Shown piece by piece: positions 31,196 through 41,822 of a stretch of DNA of 64,000 bases (the stretch's first letter is position 1; each line of letters begins with the position of its first letter). Position numbers and translations under genes: made by a program. The notes under the pieces are model-generated. The model had not been told where the DNA came from. It did no database searches and worked only from the letters and a program-made list of their open reading frames with translations. Source of the stretch: Plasmodiophora brassicae (lineage: Eukaryota; Endomyxa: Phytomyxea; Phytomyxea; Plasmodiophorida); assembly GCA_036867785.1 (NCBI GenBank), contig CP145428.1:124001-188000 (forward strand), given 5' to 3'.

Positions 31196-33623
31196 GGAAA
31201 ATAACCCTCCCTCAAGGCAAAATAAAGCGCAGGCAACCAGCAACCAGGCAGGCAACCAGGTTGTCAACCAGGGACCGCAAGCAACCATGGGCCGCGCAAT
31301 CACTCGGAGTGCGTCGCGGATTGGGAACCCTCAGCCTGTCGCTCGAGCCGCCTCCCCGACCGGTGATTCGCACGCCTTCGCCATGGCACGGCAACGCGAT
31401 CGGCGCCGTCCCCGCACGAAACGTCACCGGCTGCCGGCGTCCCAGGTTGAGGCCATCAACGCGCTCGCGGAATCCGGTGTCCTCGCCGCCATGAATCGGT
31501 ATGGCTTGGCCATTCTCAACGAACCACTCAACTTGTTCGAGAGGACGGGCACCGGTGTGGAGAACACCAAGAGGGCTTACGCGAAACACTGGAGAGGCTT
31601 ATCGACGTTCTTTGCTGTCATTGGCGACTACGACTCGATGCTGATTCTGGATCCGCGTATCGCCAATGACGCCGCGTGCCCGTCGATGAAGCTGGACAGC
31701 ATCCGGTTGTATTTGGACTACAAGCTGCTCCCACCGGGGACCCCGATGTTCGGTGCATCTGGACGAGCATTGCATACGGCAACGGGCGAACAGCTGATCG
31801 CTGAGGGCGGGTGGAACGACCCGAAGATCTGCGAGCAACTGGGCAGCGCCGTCTTCGCCATCCATGTCGAGCGTGGGCACACTGGCGACTACTTGGAGCC
31901 ATGTTCGAACTGCGTCGCTCTATATGCTGACGACCGTTCGACGCCTGGCTGCGAACGCCATCAGTATTGTCGACGGATTTGGCGATCTGGCAATCCGCGT
32001 CGACATCCTGACATGGGCAAGGCGTTGCAGCGTCAGGCTCGAGCACATGCCGCCTACGTCCCGCAGGGCGACAGCGCGCTGTCGCCATTCGAAGTCGCTC
32101 GCCTTCGGAACTACGTGTTCGAGTATGGTGGCAATGACTGGAGACACCTGGGGATGTACGCCATGTTCCGGATCGGTATCGACCTGGGCCTTCGTTCTGA
32201 CGAGCTGTGCTCGATTCGGTATGATGACTTCCTACCGGCGCTGACGACGGTCCGTGACGATGGGGTCGTTGAGTCCCTTGGAATCAAGGTCTTCGGCAAG
32301 GACCAGAAGTGGCGCACTCGAATCCTGTTCCGGAACGACGCGATCCCATCTCTGTGTCCCGTGCGACATCTGTTGGGTTATATCGCGGCGTTCTCCATCA
32401 AGGAGGAGTATATCTTCCGTGATGATCCTGCAGATCCATCGAAACCGATCTCTTATGACGCGTTCAACAATTGGGTCAGCGACACTTGCTCTCATCTGTT
32501 CGAGCGAGGTGGCCCATGGGGGACACACGTCATGCGCAAGTCCCATTACCATGACGGCCGATGGCGTGGCGCATCGTTCGGGGACCTGATGAAGTCCGCT
32601 GGTCATACATCGGTCCCCAATGCACTCCGGTATTACCAAGACGCGGACACGGTCTACCACATCGCACTTCTGAACCCTCAAGTGAAGCAGTTCACAACGA
32701 TGATGTCGCCATGGCGCTCTACCCACATTGACAATTTCAGCATGGCGGCTGCACATGCTGCCGGATCCAGGACCACAACCACGTTGTTCGATCTCGCGGA
32801 CCGGATGTCCAACGACCTGGATCTGTACTCAGAGGAGAATGTCACGCTGCGTGTCTTTGGGGAGAAGTTGCTTCAGAACCCGTCGACTAACAGCGTTGAC
32901 CAGCAGATCGATGAGCTGCTGTCGAGTGTTCCGGCGGACAAGGCCGAGCAATTGCGTGCGTTGATCAGCAAGAAGTTGTTGGAGGTCGCGACGTCAGTCC
33001 AAGCACCTGCTCCCCACAATGCCGTTGCTGCCGCCGTCGATGGCAGTGTTGCTGGCGGTGCTGAATCAGGTGGGCAAGCGTGTCACGATACCATGAATGG
33101 ACAAGCAAGCGCCCAACGGAACGGTGGGTCTGTGCCGCAAGCGAATATTCCGCCGGAAGCGCCGCTGCCGAACCCTGTCGCCAAACGTCGCGGGGGGACC
33201 TTCGATGCGCCATCCCGTGGTTTGCTGAAAGATTGCGGCAGTGCCAGGGAACGGCTGGACATCGTCCTTCGTGTTGCTGATGAGCTCAAAGAACGGCAAT
33301 CAAAAGAGCTGACAGAAACGTGTCGGCAGTTTCAAAGTACAGCGGTGAAGCCTGTCATCGCCTGCTTCCAGCGGCATCACGGGTCCAATCCTGAGGCGTT
33401 TCTGGCGCAATGGCCAACATTCTTTCCGTCCCGATTCGCCTACAAGTGTTGCGACGCGTCTACCGACGATTGCGGTACTATCAAGTCGAACGCCAGGTCT
33501 ACAGGGTCCTAACGCCCATACATACACAGTCAGGCATGTCACCTTGTGTTGCACCATTTATAGCGGGATTGATCCTCGGACTAGTGTACGCGCATTTTTT
33601 GTGACCGCAAGCAACCACGTTCA
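31196..33623 (+). mobile_element. Crypton-type tyrosine-recombinase DNA transposon
   Basis: A 2.4-kb element inside the LINE, without terminal inverted repeats or an LTR. It lies between two copies of ACGTTCA (31189-31195 and 33617-33623), one of which would belong to the target. The 15-mer GACCGCAAGCAACCA occurs at 31273-31287 and again at 33603-33617, close to the right end. One intact gene covers most of it. Cryptons integrate by recombination between short identical sequences and leave such short direct repeats, which fits. Exact ends are inferred from the repeat. Confidence 0.75.
31287..33512 (+). CDS. Crypton tyrosine recombinase
   Basis: 741 residues, uninterrupted; the ATG at 31287 follows GCAACC. 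It cuts and rejoins DNA through a tyrosine-DNA link. Visible catalytic set: R303 in GIDLGLRSDELCS; a lysine in the beta-hairpin (KVFGKDQKWRTR, about 334-345); H414-x2-R417 in GTHVMRKS; H440 in SAGHTS; and the nucleophile Y449 or Y450 in ALRYYQD. The SAM-like core-binding domain is about 55-125 (KRAYAKHWRGLSTFF). A Cys/His cluster, C206-x2-C209-x12-C222-x5-C228, could bind zinc and sits between the two domains. The C-terminal 250 residues are a coiled/charged tail of unknown role. No reverse transcriptase is nearby on this strand, so this is not a DIRS or Ngaro element. The frame stays open upstream into LINE sequence by chance. Confidence 0.88.
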   Translation: MGRAITRSASRIGNPQPVARAASPTGDSHAFAMARQRDRRRPRTKRHRLPASQVEAINALAESGVLAAMNRYGLAILNEPLNLFERTGTGVENTKRAYAKHWRGLSTFFAVIGDYDSMLILDPRIANDAACPSMKLDSIRLYLDYKLLPPGTPMFGASGRALHTATGEQLIAEGGWNDPKICEQLGSAVFAIHVERGHTGDYLEPCSNCVALYADDRSTPGCERHQYCRRIWRSGNPRRHPDMGKALQRQARAHAAYVPQGDSALSPFEVARLRNYVFEYGGNDWRHLGMYAMFRIGIDLGLRSDELCSIRYDDFLPALTTVRDDGVVESLGIKVFGKDQKWRTRILFRNDAIPSLCPVRHLLGYIAAFSIKEEYIFRDDPADPSKPISYDAFNNWVSDTCSHLFERGGPWGTHVMRKSHYHDGRWRGASFGDLMKSAGHTSVPNALRYYQDADTVYHIALLNPQVKQFTTMMSPWRSTHIDNFSMAAAHAAGSRTTTTLFDLADRMSNDLDLYSEENVTLRVFGEKLLQNPSTNSVDQQIDELLSSVPADKAEQLRALISKKLLEVATSVQAPAPHNAVAAAVDGSVAGGAESGGQACHDTMNGQASAQRNGGSVPQANIPPEAPLPNPVAKRRGGTFDAPSRGLLKDCGSARERLDIVLRVADELKERQSKELTETCRQFQSTAVKPVIACFQRHHGSNPEAFLAQWPTFFPSRFAYKCCDASTDDCGTIKSNARSTGS

Positions 33624-33633
33624 ACCACCCTCG

Positions 33634-35763
33634 TTACGGCAAATAAGGCGTCACTATTCCGAGGGGGGTCCAGCCATCGCCCTCCCCATCCCATGTGTCG
33701 TACTCTTGTCCTAATAGGGTGTCGTTAGCAATTGCCGATAGTACCGCCGTAGTTGTACTTGTGCATATGGCATCTCGTAGTAACGGAAATCCTGTCATTG
33801 CGTGCAGCAGAGGTGTTGGCGTGGAGCAGAACGCACCAGCATATGCTCTCATGTACTCATTGTATGCAATTTCTAACGGGCGAAGAACGCTTTTCATTTC
33901 TTTCCCAGTTTCCGCTCCTAGTATCGGCAGGTAGTAGTTTAGTTTCCCCCCAATGAATCCTTTGCATATTTGATGGTATGTCTTGATGGGAAAATTGTAT
34001 TTTAGGAGTGACCTGACTGCTCTGCACATTTGCCTGATATTGGCTGCTATGCCTGTGAGGCCGATCATCATCATCCCGCTTCTGTCTTCCTCATTTGCGC
34101 GCAACGTGATTCCCAGGTACTTAACTTCTGGGGCCGTCGTAATTCTGGTTTTGTTCGTCTTTAGGCAGTCATCTGGGCTATACTCATTGAAAAGTATCAC
34201 CGTTTTGTCCCAGTTGATTTTGATGTGATTGTCTTCACACCATTTCATTAAGGCTGCGTTCTTCCTACGCAAGATGCGTTTCACCTGTTTCTTTGTTTGT
34301 CCGGTTGCCCAAGGGGCGATGTCATCAACGTAGATGTTGCTAGTGTCTTCTTCAAGGGGAGCATCATATACATATATTGCCCATAGGAGTACACTCAGAC
34401 TTGACCCTTGTGGGATCCCGCTCGTTTGCTTTCGTTGTCTGGACGTGGTTCCGCGGTGTGATACTTCAAATTTCCTGTTTGAGAGCCATTCGTCAATTAT
34501 TAGTATTAGGTAGGGGTCAATTTGCATCCTTCGCAACTTTTCGATTAGCTTAACATGTTTCACTCTGTCGAATGCTTTTGTGAAGTCATAGAATATGGTT
34601 GCGAACTGTTTGTCTTTAACTGTCGCGCACCCCGCGTGGTGAAGTAGGCGTATCAGCGCCTGGGACGTGTTATGGGCCTCCCTACCCCCTTTCTGGTTTG
34701 GTGGTAGGTGTTTTTCGGCTTGGTGGCGTAATGGGGTTTCAATTATCGATTCGACTAGTTTGGCTAAGTTAGACAGGAGGGCTATCGGTCGGAATTCGCC
34801 TGGCTTTGCCTTCGGTAGGGGCCGGACTTTGGCGATTTTTAAGTCGTCTGGGAATTTTCCATCTTTGACGATGTCGTTGTTGATGGCTGCCAGGATATAT
34901 TCCGCTGTTGTTTCTTCTTCGCATGCTCTTTTGAGGAGCACGTTTGTGATGCCGTCTACTCCTCCGGCGGAACGAATTTTGGCTCGCTTCAGGGCTTTTT
35001 CAAGTTCTCTTCGAGTGATAGGTGTTGGCCTATTGCTTTCTTTCTCTGTTTGGAGAGCTTTAATTAACGCGTCGTGTTCCATCCTTTCTTTCTCTGTCGT
35101 TTCAAGGTCGTTATCGTCGTATATGCTGGTAAATTTTGTTGCTATTTCTTCAGCCTCCTCGTCGGCTCTTTTGGATTTGATTGTTCGTGGCGTTCGTTTG
35201 CTGTTAAGTTCAGGGTTGATCTCTCTTATTAGTTTCCACGTCGTGGCGCCTGTGGAGTCAGCAACCGCTGTCTCTGCCAGTTCAGTGTATCGTTGTACCT
35301 TGGCTGTTTTGTATTCTCTCAATACTTCAATGCTTTCATTACGGAGCGTTGTTTTCAGGGCCTCCATGTAGGCCTCAGGTTTTTGGTCTCGTCGCGCTTT
35401 TTGGAGTGTTTCTTTCGCCTGTTCTTTCCTGCGACAGGCGTCTCGGAGGCCTGTAGTCCAGAATTTGTGGTTTTCTCGGGGTGTTTCTTTATAAGCAGTG
35501 CTATTTCTGATTATGCTGCTTAGTTTGCTCAGGCTCGCTTCGGCGATGTTTTCGTATTCAAGCCATAAGGTGATGTTCTCGGTCGTAAGGTTGATGTCGA
35601 CTGTCGATTTGTGGTCATTTCCATCGAAAAGTGATTCGGGTTCGGTGATTGTTAGTGCAGTCTCCATAATCGTGAATTTGTGGTCGCTATCCAGGTCGGG
35701 ACCTAGCCTCCATGCAAGGATGTTTTCGCGCGCGTCACTATTGCACATGCCAATGTCAAGCAC
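33634..35763 (-). pseudogene. LINE reverse transcriptase region
   Basis: Open frame of 709 residues. RT landmarks: KVRPLPKAKPGEFRPIALLS (motif 1-2), YDFTKAFDRVKH (motif A), SGIPQGSSLSVLLWAIYV (motif B), NIYVDDIAPWATG (catalytic YVDD, motif C), KTVILFNE and VKYLGITL (motifs D-E). It begins inside the tail of the endonuclease domain (ILAWRLGPDLDSDHKFTI). It ends 11 bases from the Crypton insertion point at a stop. LINE RTs of this type usually show FADD; YVDD is a variant. Confidence 0.85.
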
Positions 35764-37217
35764 ACTCCCTTTTTCCTCGTTAGCGGGGTCGTATCTAGTG
35801 GACTGCGTTATATCGTTCAGGACTTCGAACTCAATAAGGATTGGGTCTAGGTAGGGTCTTCGTGCTCTAACCGAGGCATCTAGTCGGCAGTCCCGTGTGT
35901 TGAGGTCGCCTGTGATGATTGTAGGTCTGTTTTCACTTGTGACAAGCCGATCTACTTCGTTCCAGTATGCTTTGCGTGTTCGCTGCTTAACGTCAGGGGG
36001 ATGTAGGGGTGTATGAGTAGCGTTTCGCCATTGATTAGGACCATTTGTGTTGTTATCCTTTTGTTTTCAAATTTCTGTAGCTGCTTCGCTTTGATTCGTT
36101 CTGCGTTTATGTTCTTTGTCCAGAATATTCCCGACTGGGTATTCAGGTCCGAGAATTCGTAGTTGGGGAAGTGGGCGATCTTCCTTCTAGGGCCTAGTTC
36201 AGATATGCATAGTATGTGGATTTTGTTCAGTTTCGCGAATTCTGCCAGTCGCTCAGCTTTGAGTGTAGTCAGTGTCCGGGCGTTCCACTGTCCGACGTTT
36301 AGCCGGTTCTGGTCAGCGTCTTGTGAATTTGAATCCTGTAGGTTGAGGTCGTTCATCTCTGCATTACTTTGGATGTACTCCAGTATAGAGGTCTGTCTAG
36401 CGTTATGTTTGTTCCTGGTTCCGTTGCCTGGTGGGGGGATTCTGTATATTGCGTCACGCGGTTCTTCCAATCTCTTGTTGTAGGGTGGGTTTGTTCCGGT
36501 CTTTTCGTATTCTACATTCGGCGTTCTTCGGGTGCTGTGCATGTCATTGTGACCACTGGTGTCGGGTGAGCAAGAGCAGTGTGTCACGGACGTCGTTGAG
36601 GTTCTGTTATAGGTTAGGGCGAGTGTGCCTCTATGAGTTCTATCTCTGTTATGGGTACTTCTTATATCGGACAGTCTTTCGTGCGAGGTTCTCCGAGCTT
36701 CTGGGGAACCTGTGGTTTCAGTTCTGCTAGTGGTTAGAGTGAGTTGGATGCTGTCGGTGGTGTGCGGGACTCGGTCCAACACTGTGGGGTTGGGCAGGTC
36801 TCGATGCGTCGAGGGGGGTCCGGAGAAGTGCGTCACGGACTTGGCAGCCGTGTTCGAGGGCGGGGGTCTGTCATGGGTTAGTAGATTGGCGTATGCGGTG
36901 GGCGGGCTAGCTCTTTTAGGATATGGGCATCGTTCACGTACTGATCTCAAGGCACCTCGGAGGTCAACGGGCGTGATACTGGGTGTGGTGTTTGGTATTT
37001 CGGTATATGTTATGTCGGTTTTCGGTATTTCGGTTTTTGGTGTGTTGTTCGCCAGTTTGGCAGAGTAGGCGCCACAGGCGCCTCCCACGACCTGAGTTTC
37101 ACGGAATCCCAGGTTGAGCCTCGGGCAACTTCCCTTGGCTGGGCCCTTCTGGTCGCAGACCGTCAGGGTGCCCTTCAGGTCACAGACCGTCAGGGTGTCG
37201 GAGAGGGCACGGCCCAA
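35764..37217 (-). pseudogene. LINE N-terminal region and AP-endonuclease domain
   Basis: The frame 37217-35952 starts with a Pro/Thr/Ser-rich N-terminal region and enters the endonuclease domain: RLNVGQWNARTLTTLKAERL (start of the fold), HILCISELGPRR (catalytic Glu region), GIFWTKNI. It then shifts: the continuation TIITGDLNTRD, the catalytic 'GDxN' motif, lies in the next frame near 35930-35900. One frameshift near 35960 therefore separates the two halves of the domain, and RT follows in the second frame. A near-perfect short tandem repeat (TVCDLKG/TVCDQKG) sits near 37150-37195. Confidence 0.75.
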
Positions 37218-37442
37218 TCCGGTGGGTGCGGCCAGGTCATTGACCCAGCGTGCGGCGAGCCGCCTGGTTTCCCACGCGAGGCGGGCGCGACGGGGGCTTC
37301 CACTATGGTGTCAGCGCCCCACGGGTCACGGACCCAGCACCGCGCTACCTCGCCGCGGCACCCTTGTCGTTCGCGCTTGTCCTCGCTGCACCGCCCTCCG
37401 CTCGACGTCGTCATCGCCACGGCATTTGCGTACTGAACGGTC

Positions 37443-37742
37443 GAAGTTAACGCCTTTGTACAACGCGTCACGTCTCGATATGCCACGAACTTCGATACCT
37501 CGTTACGCTCCACAGACTTCGAATGGGCATATATCGCTGGTGTTTGTAAAATCGAAGATACATCTAAAAGGATTCTGCTAGACATCGACAATATGTGGCG
37601 CAACGGTAGAAGTTCAGCTCTGACGTGTCCGACCACGCTAATTCTGACCCGGGATACGCTGGGCGTGCCGTACGCAGATTCCAGGTCGGTGTCGTCGAGG
37701 CATTCGGCAGATATCAAGTGGGTTCCCAGTCGTCAGACGAAA
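37443..37742 (+). mobile_element. Copia RNase H remnant
   Basis: A plus-strand frame shows the Copia-type RNase H layout: STDFEWAYIAGVCKIEDTS, RILLDIDN, PTTLILTRDT, then SSRHSADIKWVPSRQT, the counterpart of the 'SKHIDIRYHFIRE' block, ending in a stop. No RT is attached. Broken and old. Confidence 0.55.
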
Positions 37743-37785
37743 TGACAGGGCATTCCTCCGATTTGAAAAAGTTCTTGTTTAACGC

Positions 37786-38240
37786 TGATGAAGACAATAA
37801 CGAAGTGATTTATTCCGACCGACACCGGCGCGAGACGGCGGCGACGTAACGCTACGTAACAGGGGCTTGCCAAGCCGTTACCGACAACTGCGTCAGTGGC
37901 GGGGCCTCTGCCGTGGACGTTACGCAGACGCGCACAGTCCCGGCGTCACCGTGTGCCGGTGGTACGACATGGTCCTTGACACGCCCCCTCCAACGGCACG
38001 CGGTTGCATGCGGAAGACGGTCGAACGGACGGGTGCCGGCTCGACCGTTGGCTCTGGATCATGAACAACACGGACTTGCACGTGCACATATGTCTTGGCT
38101 CGTTGACGCGGCACGAGACGGATCGTGGCGTAGCTAGAGGTGACATGGACGGCGCGATTTGCTGAGGCTGCTGTCGACGATGACAACGCAGGGCTCCGGG
38201 TCTGGCTCAGGACGACACCGACGCTGAGCGCGCCGGCGGA
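37786..38240 (-). mobile_element. TRIM-like element, one LTR plus part of the interior
   Basis: LTR 37786-37981 in minus orientation followed by the interior up to 38240, where a Copia LTR begins. Nearly identical to the corresponding part of the copy at 43861-44811; the remaining half is not found at this site. Confidence 0.85.
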
Positions 38241-38430
38241 TGTCGAACTCCATATCCAGCAGCACACTCGTGCAGCACACCGACGCTGCCACGCACTCCG
38301 CAAGTCTGGTGTCAGCGCCGCCCGCGATGATGTAACGTGCACCGCGTCTCACGTCTACGACGTTGCCCGTCACACCCAATATCTTCGCTCTATATCCATC
38401 AATATATCTCACTCTGATTTCGTCGTTTCA
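38241..38430 (+). repeat. Copia-1 5' LTR
   Basis: 190 bp, TG...CA, joined to the same 14-base site that follows the TRIM LTR. Confidence 0.85.
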
Positions 38431-41207
38431 GATTAACAGTCGTAACCGCGCTCTGGGCGTCTCGCTCGCGTCCAACGTCATGGCCGATCGCGGCCGAACG
38501 GCGGAATCAGATGTCCAAGATCTCGACTCGCAGCTCGCTGAGGCCGAGCGACAGGAGAAGATCGCGCGCATCGCATTCCTGCGACAGCAAACCGCATCGT
38601 ACTCCTGCATCGCCACGACGCCGACGACGCAGCCTCGCCCAACCATTGTGGACGGCGTAGAGCGTCCAGGTACAGATCGCGTGCCTCCACCTCGGTTCGA
38701 CGGCAAGCACGAATCGTTTGCCGCTTGGGCGCCCGCCGCCGCGTCTTGGTTTACCAACCGTGGATTCGCGGGAATTGTCGGCATCGATCTGGACGGATCG
38801 CCGACTCCGAGTATCCCCGATCTGGAGGCAACTGCTCGGGAGATACTCTTGTTTCAGATGGTCGACAAGACCGTTCTGATCGGCGACAACTTGCTGTACG
38901 CCGGTACATCGGCGCAATGCTGGCGCGCTCTCTTCCGCATGCTGCGACCTTGCACGTTTTCGTCGGTCATTCGTGCTTCTAAAGATTTGTTCAGTGTTCG
39001 ACAGCAAGCCGGTGAATCGGTCGCCTTGTACGCGGCTCGTCTGCAAGCCGCTGCCCAACTTTTCCGTACAACAGTCCCGAACGACATGCTTCACATGACG
39101 GATTCCTTCCTGGCTGTCCTGATGGCTGGCAACGCCTCATCAGAATTGGACACGGCCGCATCCAACCTGCACAGTCGTGGACTCGAACCGCGGCCTACTG
39201 TCACTGAGGTCGTGTCCACGCTCACATCAGAAGAGCAGCGCATTCAAGAGGCTCATGCTGACCGGGAGATATCGTTCGCAACGGCGAACAGTGCAAGCGC
39301 CACCGCACACCCGATCAAGGCTCCCGAACGCGATGGACTGTGCGTCCTACATACGACCTTGAGGAAGCCGCACACGAATGGCAACTGTTTCCTACAGCGC
39401 TCGTTGTGGCGGACGACATCGAATACATCGTCGCAACCTGATCAGTACGTCCCGGTTCGCGCCATGTCTGCCCGTCACCCCGCCGTAGACAACAGTTCCG
39501 TCGGCCTGCTCGATTCTGGATGTTCCACCACAATGACGCCCCTGCGCGAGCATCTCGGCGCTTACCGACATGTCGCCGGACCGACTGTTGAACTTGCAGA
39601 CCTGTCTCGTACGACCACTTCCGGACGTGGCGTGACGTCATTGGGCGCTGATCAGTCCCAGATGGCGCCTATCGATTCGCTGCACGTCCCACGACTCGGC
39701 CAAGCGCTCGTCTCCGTTGGACAGATCACCCGATCCGGGCACAAGATCGTCTTCGATGGGCCCAACGCGACTATCTATTCCAAGGACAACTGGACGTCCC
39801 CAGTCGGGACCCCGCTAGCGGTCAGCACGCGAGGAGCCGATAATCTCTACAGGATCGCCCTGCGTGCTCCCGCTGCCCCATCGTCAACTGAAATTTATTC
39901 ATCGGCTGCGCCCAGCGTGTCCTGCCGCGCCGCCACAGTCGCCTCCGCATCACCCGCCCTTTGGCACGAGCGCGTTGGACATCTCGGCTACGTCAATCTG
40001 CGTCTCCTGCAGCGCCGCTGTCGGGGAATGGCTTTCGATCAGCCCATTCCCAAGCTTCAGGATCGATGTCCATGCGAGGCCTGTCTTCTCACGAAAGGCA
40101 AGCGCTCATCGTTCCCTCCCAGTACGTCGCGAGCACGTCGCGTTAGCGATCTCGTCCACAGTGACCTCTCCGGGCGGTGGCCTGTCGTCGGTATTGGCGG
40201 TTTCGAGTATTACCAGACCATGCTGGATGATTCAACGCGCTACCTGACTGTCTACCTGCTCCGTCGGAAATCGGACGCCCTCGATGTCATCAAGCACTAC
40301 GATGCACGTCTACGCAATCAGGAGGGACGTGGCATTTCCGACTTACAAACAGACGGCGGGGGCGAGTTTAATTCCAAGGCATGCGTTACGTTCTACAATG
40401 AGTCCGGCATCCTTCATCGCAAGTCGGTTCCGTATACGCCCAAGCAGAACGGCCGAGCCGAAATTGTCAACTACAGCCTGTGCTGTATCGAAGGCGCTAT
40501 CCGGTGTCACGCGCGTATGCCCGATTTCACCTGGCCCTGGTCGCTCTCGTATTCTGCCGTCCTCTACAATGTCCATCCTCGATCCGTCCTTCCGGGGCGT
40601 CGCTCATCGTTCCAGGCGGCTCGCTTCGCTAAACCTGATGTCTCTTCCCTGCGCGTCTACGGCTGCGACGCGTACGCCATGCGCCCTCACCCCTCTTCGA
40701 AGAAGCCGACCAAGCTGGATCATCGTGGCGTTCGCGCTGTATTCATCGGCTTTACACCAGGGATGAAGGCATGGCGCTTCTATGACGTCGAACGAGGTGA
40801 CACATTCGAGAGCACGACGGCCGAATTCCTGGAAACGTCGTTCACCTTCGGCTTCAGGCGGTCGAACTCTGGTCTTGAGTCTTCACAGGCTGCGCCCGTA
40901 CTCGCCGCCAGTTCCCTGTCCACCGTTGCCGTTCTTACATCATCACCCGCTGCTGCCGACGCCGTTATCCCACCGCTACCATCAGCATCCCCCGTTCCGG
41001 TGTCATCCAATGTCGTGTCGTCTCCGTCATCTGATCGTCTTCAACCATCTGCGCATAACCATCATGCTCCCCTGCCTGATCTCGCCGGCAACGTCGGTCA
41101 TTCTGGTAACGACGCTGCTGTCGACGCTGATAACCACGACGGCAACCGCGCATCCAGCATCGTTGATGCCGACGTTAAGGACCATCAGGAGGCCGGCAAC
41201 GACGCTG

Positions 41208-41355
41208 ATGCTGATTCTCCTGCTGACATGGATATTGACGCCGCTCAGCCGTCCGCCAACGACGGTGCTGATTCTCCTGCTGACATGGATATTGCGGCTG
41301 ATGCCGCCAACGATGGTGATGACTCTCCTGCTGACATGGATATTGCGGCTGATGT
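41208..41355 (+). repeat. In-frame repeats in Copia-1 linker
   Basis: Three copies of DSPADMDI.AA separated by 9-14 residues; the DNA copies are close to identical, so recent tandem expansion. Confidence 0.9.
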
Positions 41356-41632
41356 CGTCGCCGACGACGATGTTCTGGACATGCCGCATCCTCGTCGATC
41401 TACACGTCACCGTCAACCACCGGGCGAATGGTGGAAGGGTCCCGCGAAGGCAAACCGGTCCTCCACCCGGTGGGCGTCAACGGTGGACACCTGGTTCCAG
41501 CACCCAGTGCTGACAGCCCCAATTCAACGTCCGCCACGCCCATCGCGCCGCCAGATTCACCACTGGCAACAGGTCGAAGAACGCCGGCTCATCCGCGAGG
41601 CCATCCGATCCCATCGACCGGCCGCTCGTGGT

Positions 41633-41822
41633 TGAGAAAGACGATAATGGAGTGGATATATTACGTACGGCGTGTGCGGCGGACGTTACAGTGGCGACGT
41701 AGTCGCCGACGGTGTAACGGTTGCCAACGCCGGCGGGCACGGAGTCGCGGAGTGCGTGACGGCGTTCACGTGCTGCAGGCATGTGCTGCTGGTCGTAGTG
41801 GATACGTTGTTCGCATGCCATG
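41633..41822 (-). mobile_element. Copia-type LTR, divergent, minus orientation
   Basis: Read on the minus strand it shares the GACCAGCAGCACA...CACGCACTCCGC pattern of the other Copia LTRs but is a different subfamily. It abuts the end of the Copia-1 frame in opposite orientation, so the locus is rearranged. Confidence 0.6.

Larger units (their letters stand above)
19313..37300 (-). mobile_element. LINE (endonuclease, RT, RNase H) split by three later insertions
   Basis: A minus-strand non-LTR retrotransposon seen in four blocks: 33624 to about 37300 (5' part, endonuclease and RT), 30079-31195 (RNase H and following), 26572-27053 (C-terminal end) and 19313-19749 (3' UTR). The blocks run in the right order and the insertions between them each have their own boundaries: gypsy A, gypsy B and a Crypton. 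The 3' end shows a tail of about four TTTAG units on the plus strand (19313-19333). Endonuclease plus RT plus RNase H in one LINE points to the I/Tad-like groups. The 5' limit is not sharp. Frames are broken in several places. Confidence 0.75.
38241..41635 (+). mobile_element. Copia-1: 5' LTR, gag, protease, integrase; RT/RNase H absent
   Basis: LTR 38241-38430 (190 bp, TGTCGAAC...CGTTTCA) followed directly by GATTAACAGTCGTA. One long frame, 38480-41635, runs through gag (PPPRFDGKHESFAAWAPAAA), protease (SVGLLDSGCSTTMTPL), GAG-pre-integrase (WHERVGHLGYVNLRLL) and integrase (LVHSDLSGRWP; DGGGEFNSKA; YTPKQNGRAE), then ends after an Asp/Ser-rich region with RRSTRHRQPP, the usual link to RT. RT and RNase H do not follow and no matching 3' LTR is seen; the element is truncated. 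Inserted in a TRIM-like copy. Confidence 0.88.

Noticed and set aside
31196-33623. DIRS or Ngaro retroelement
   Set aside because: No RT or RNase H accompanies the tyrosine recombinase, and the nearby RT is a minus-strand LINE interrupted by this element.
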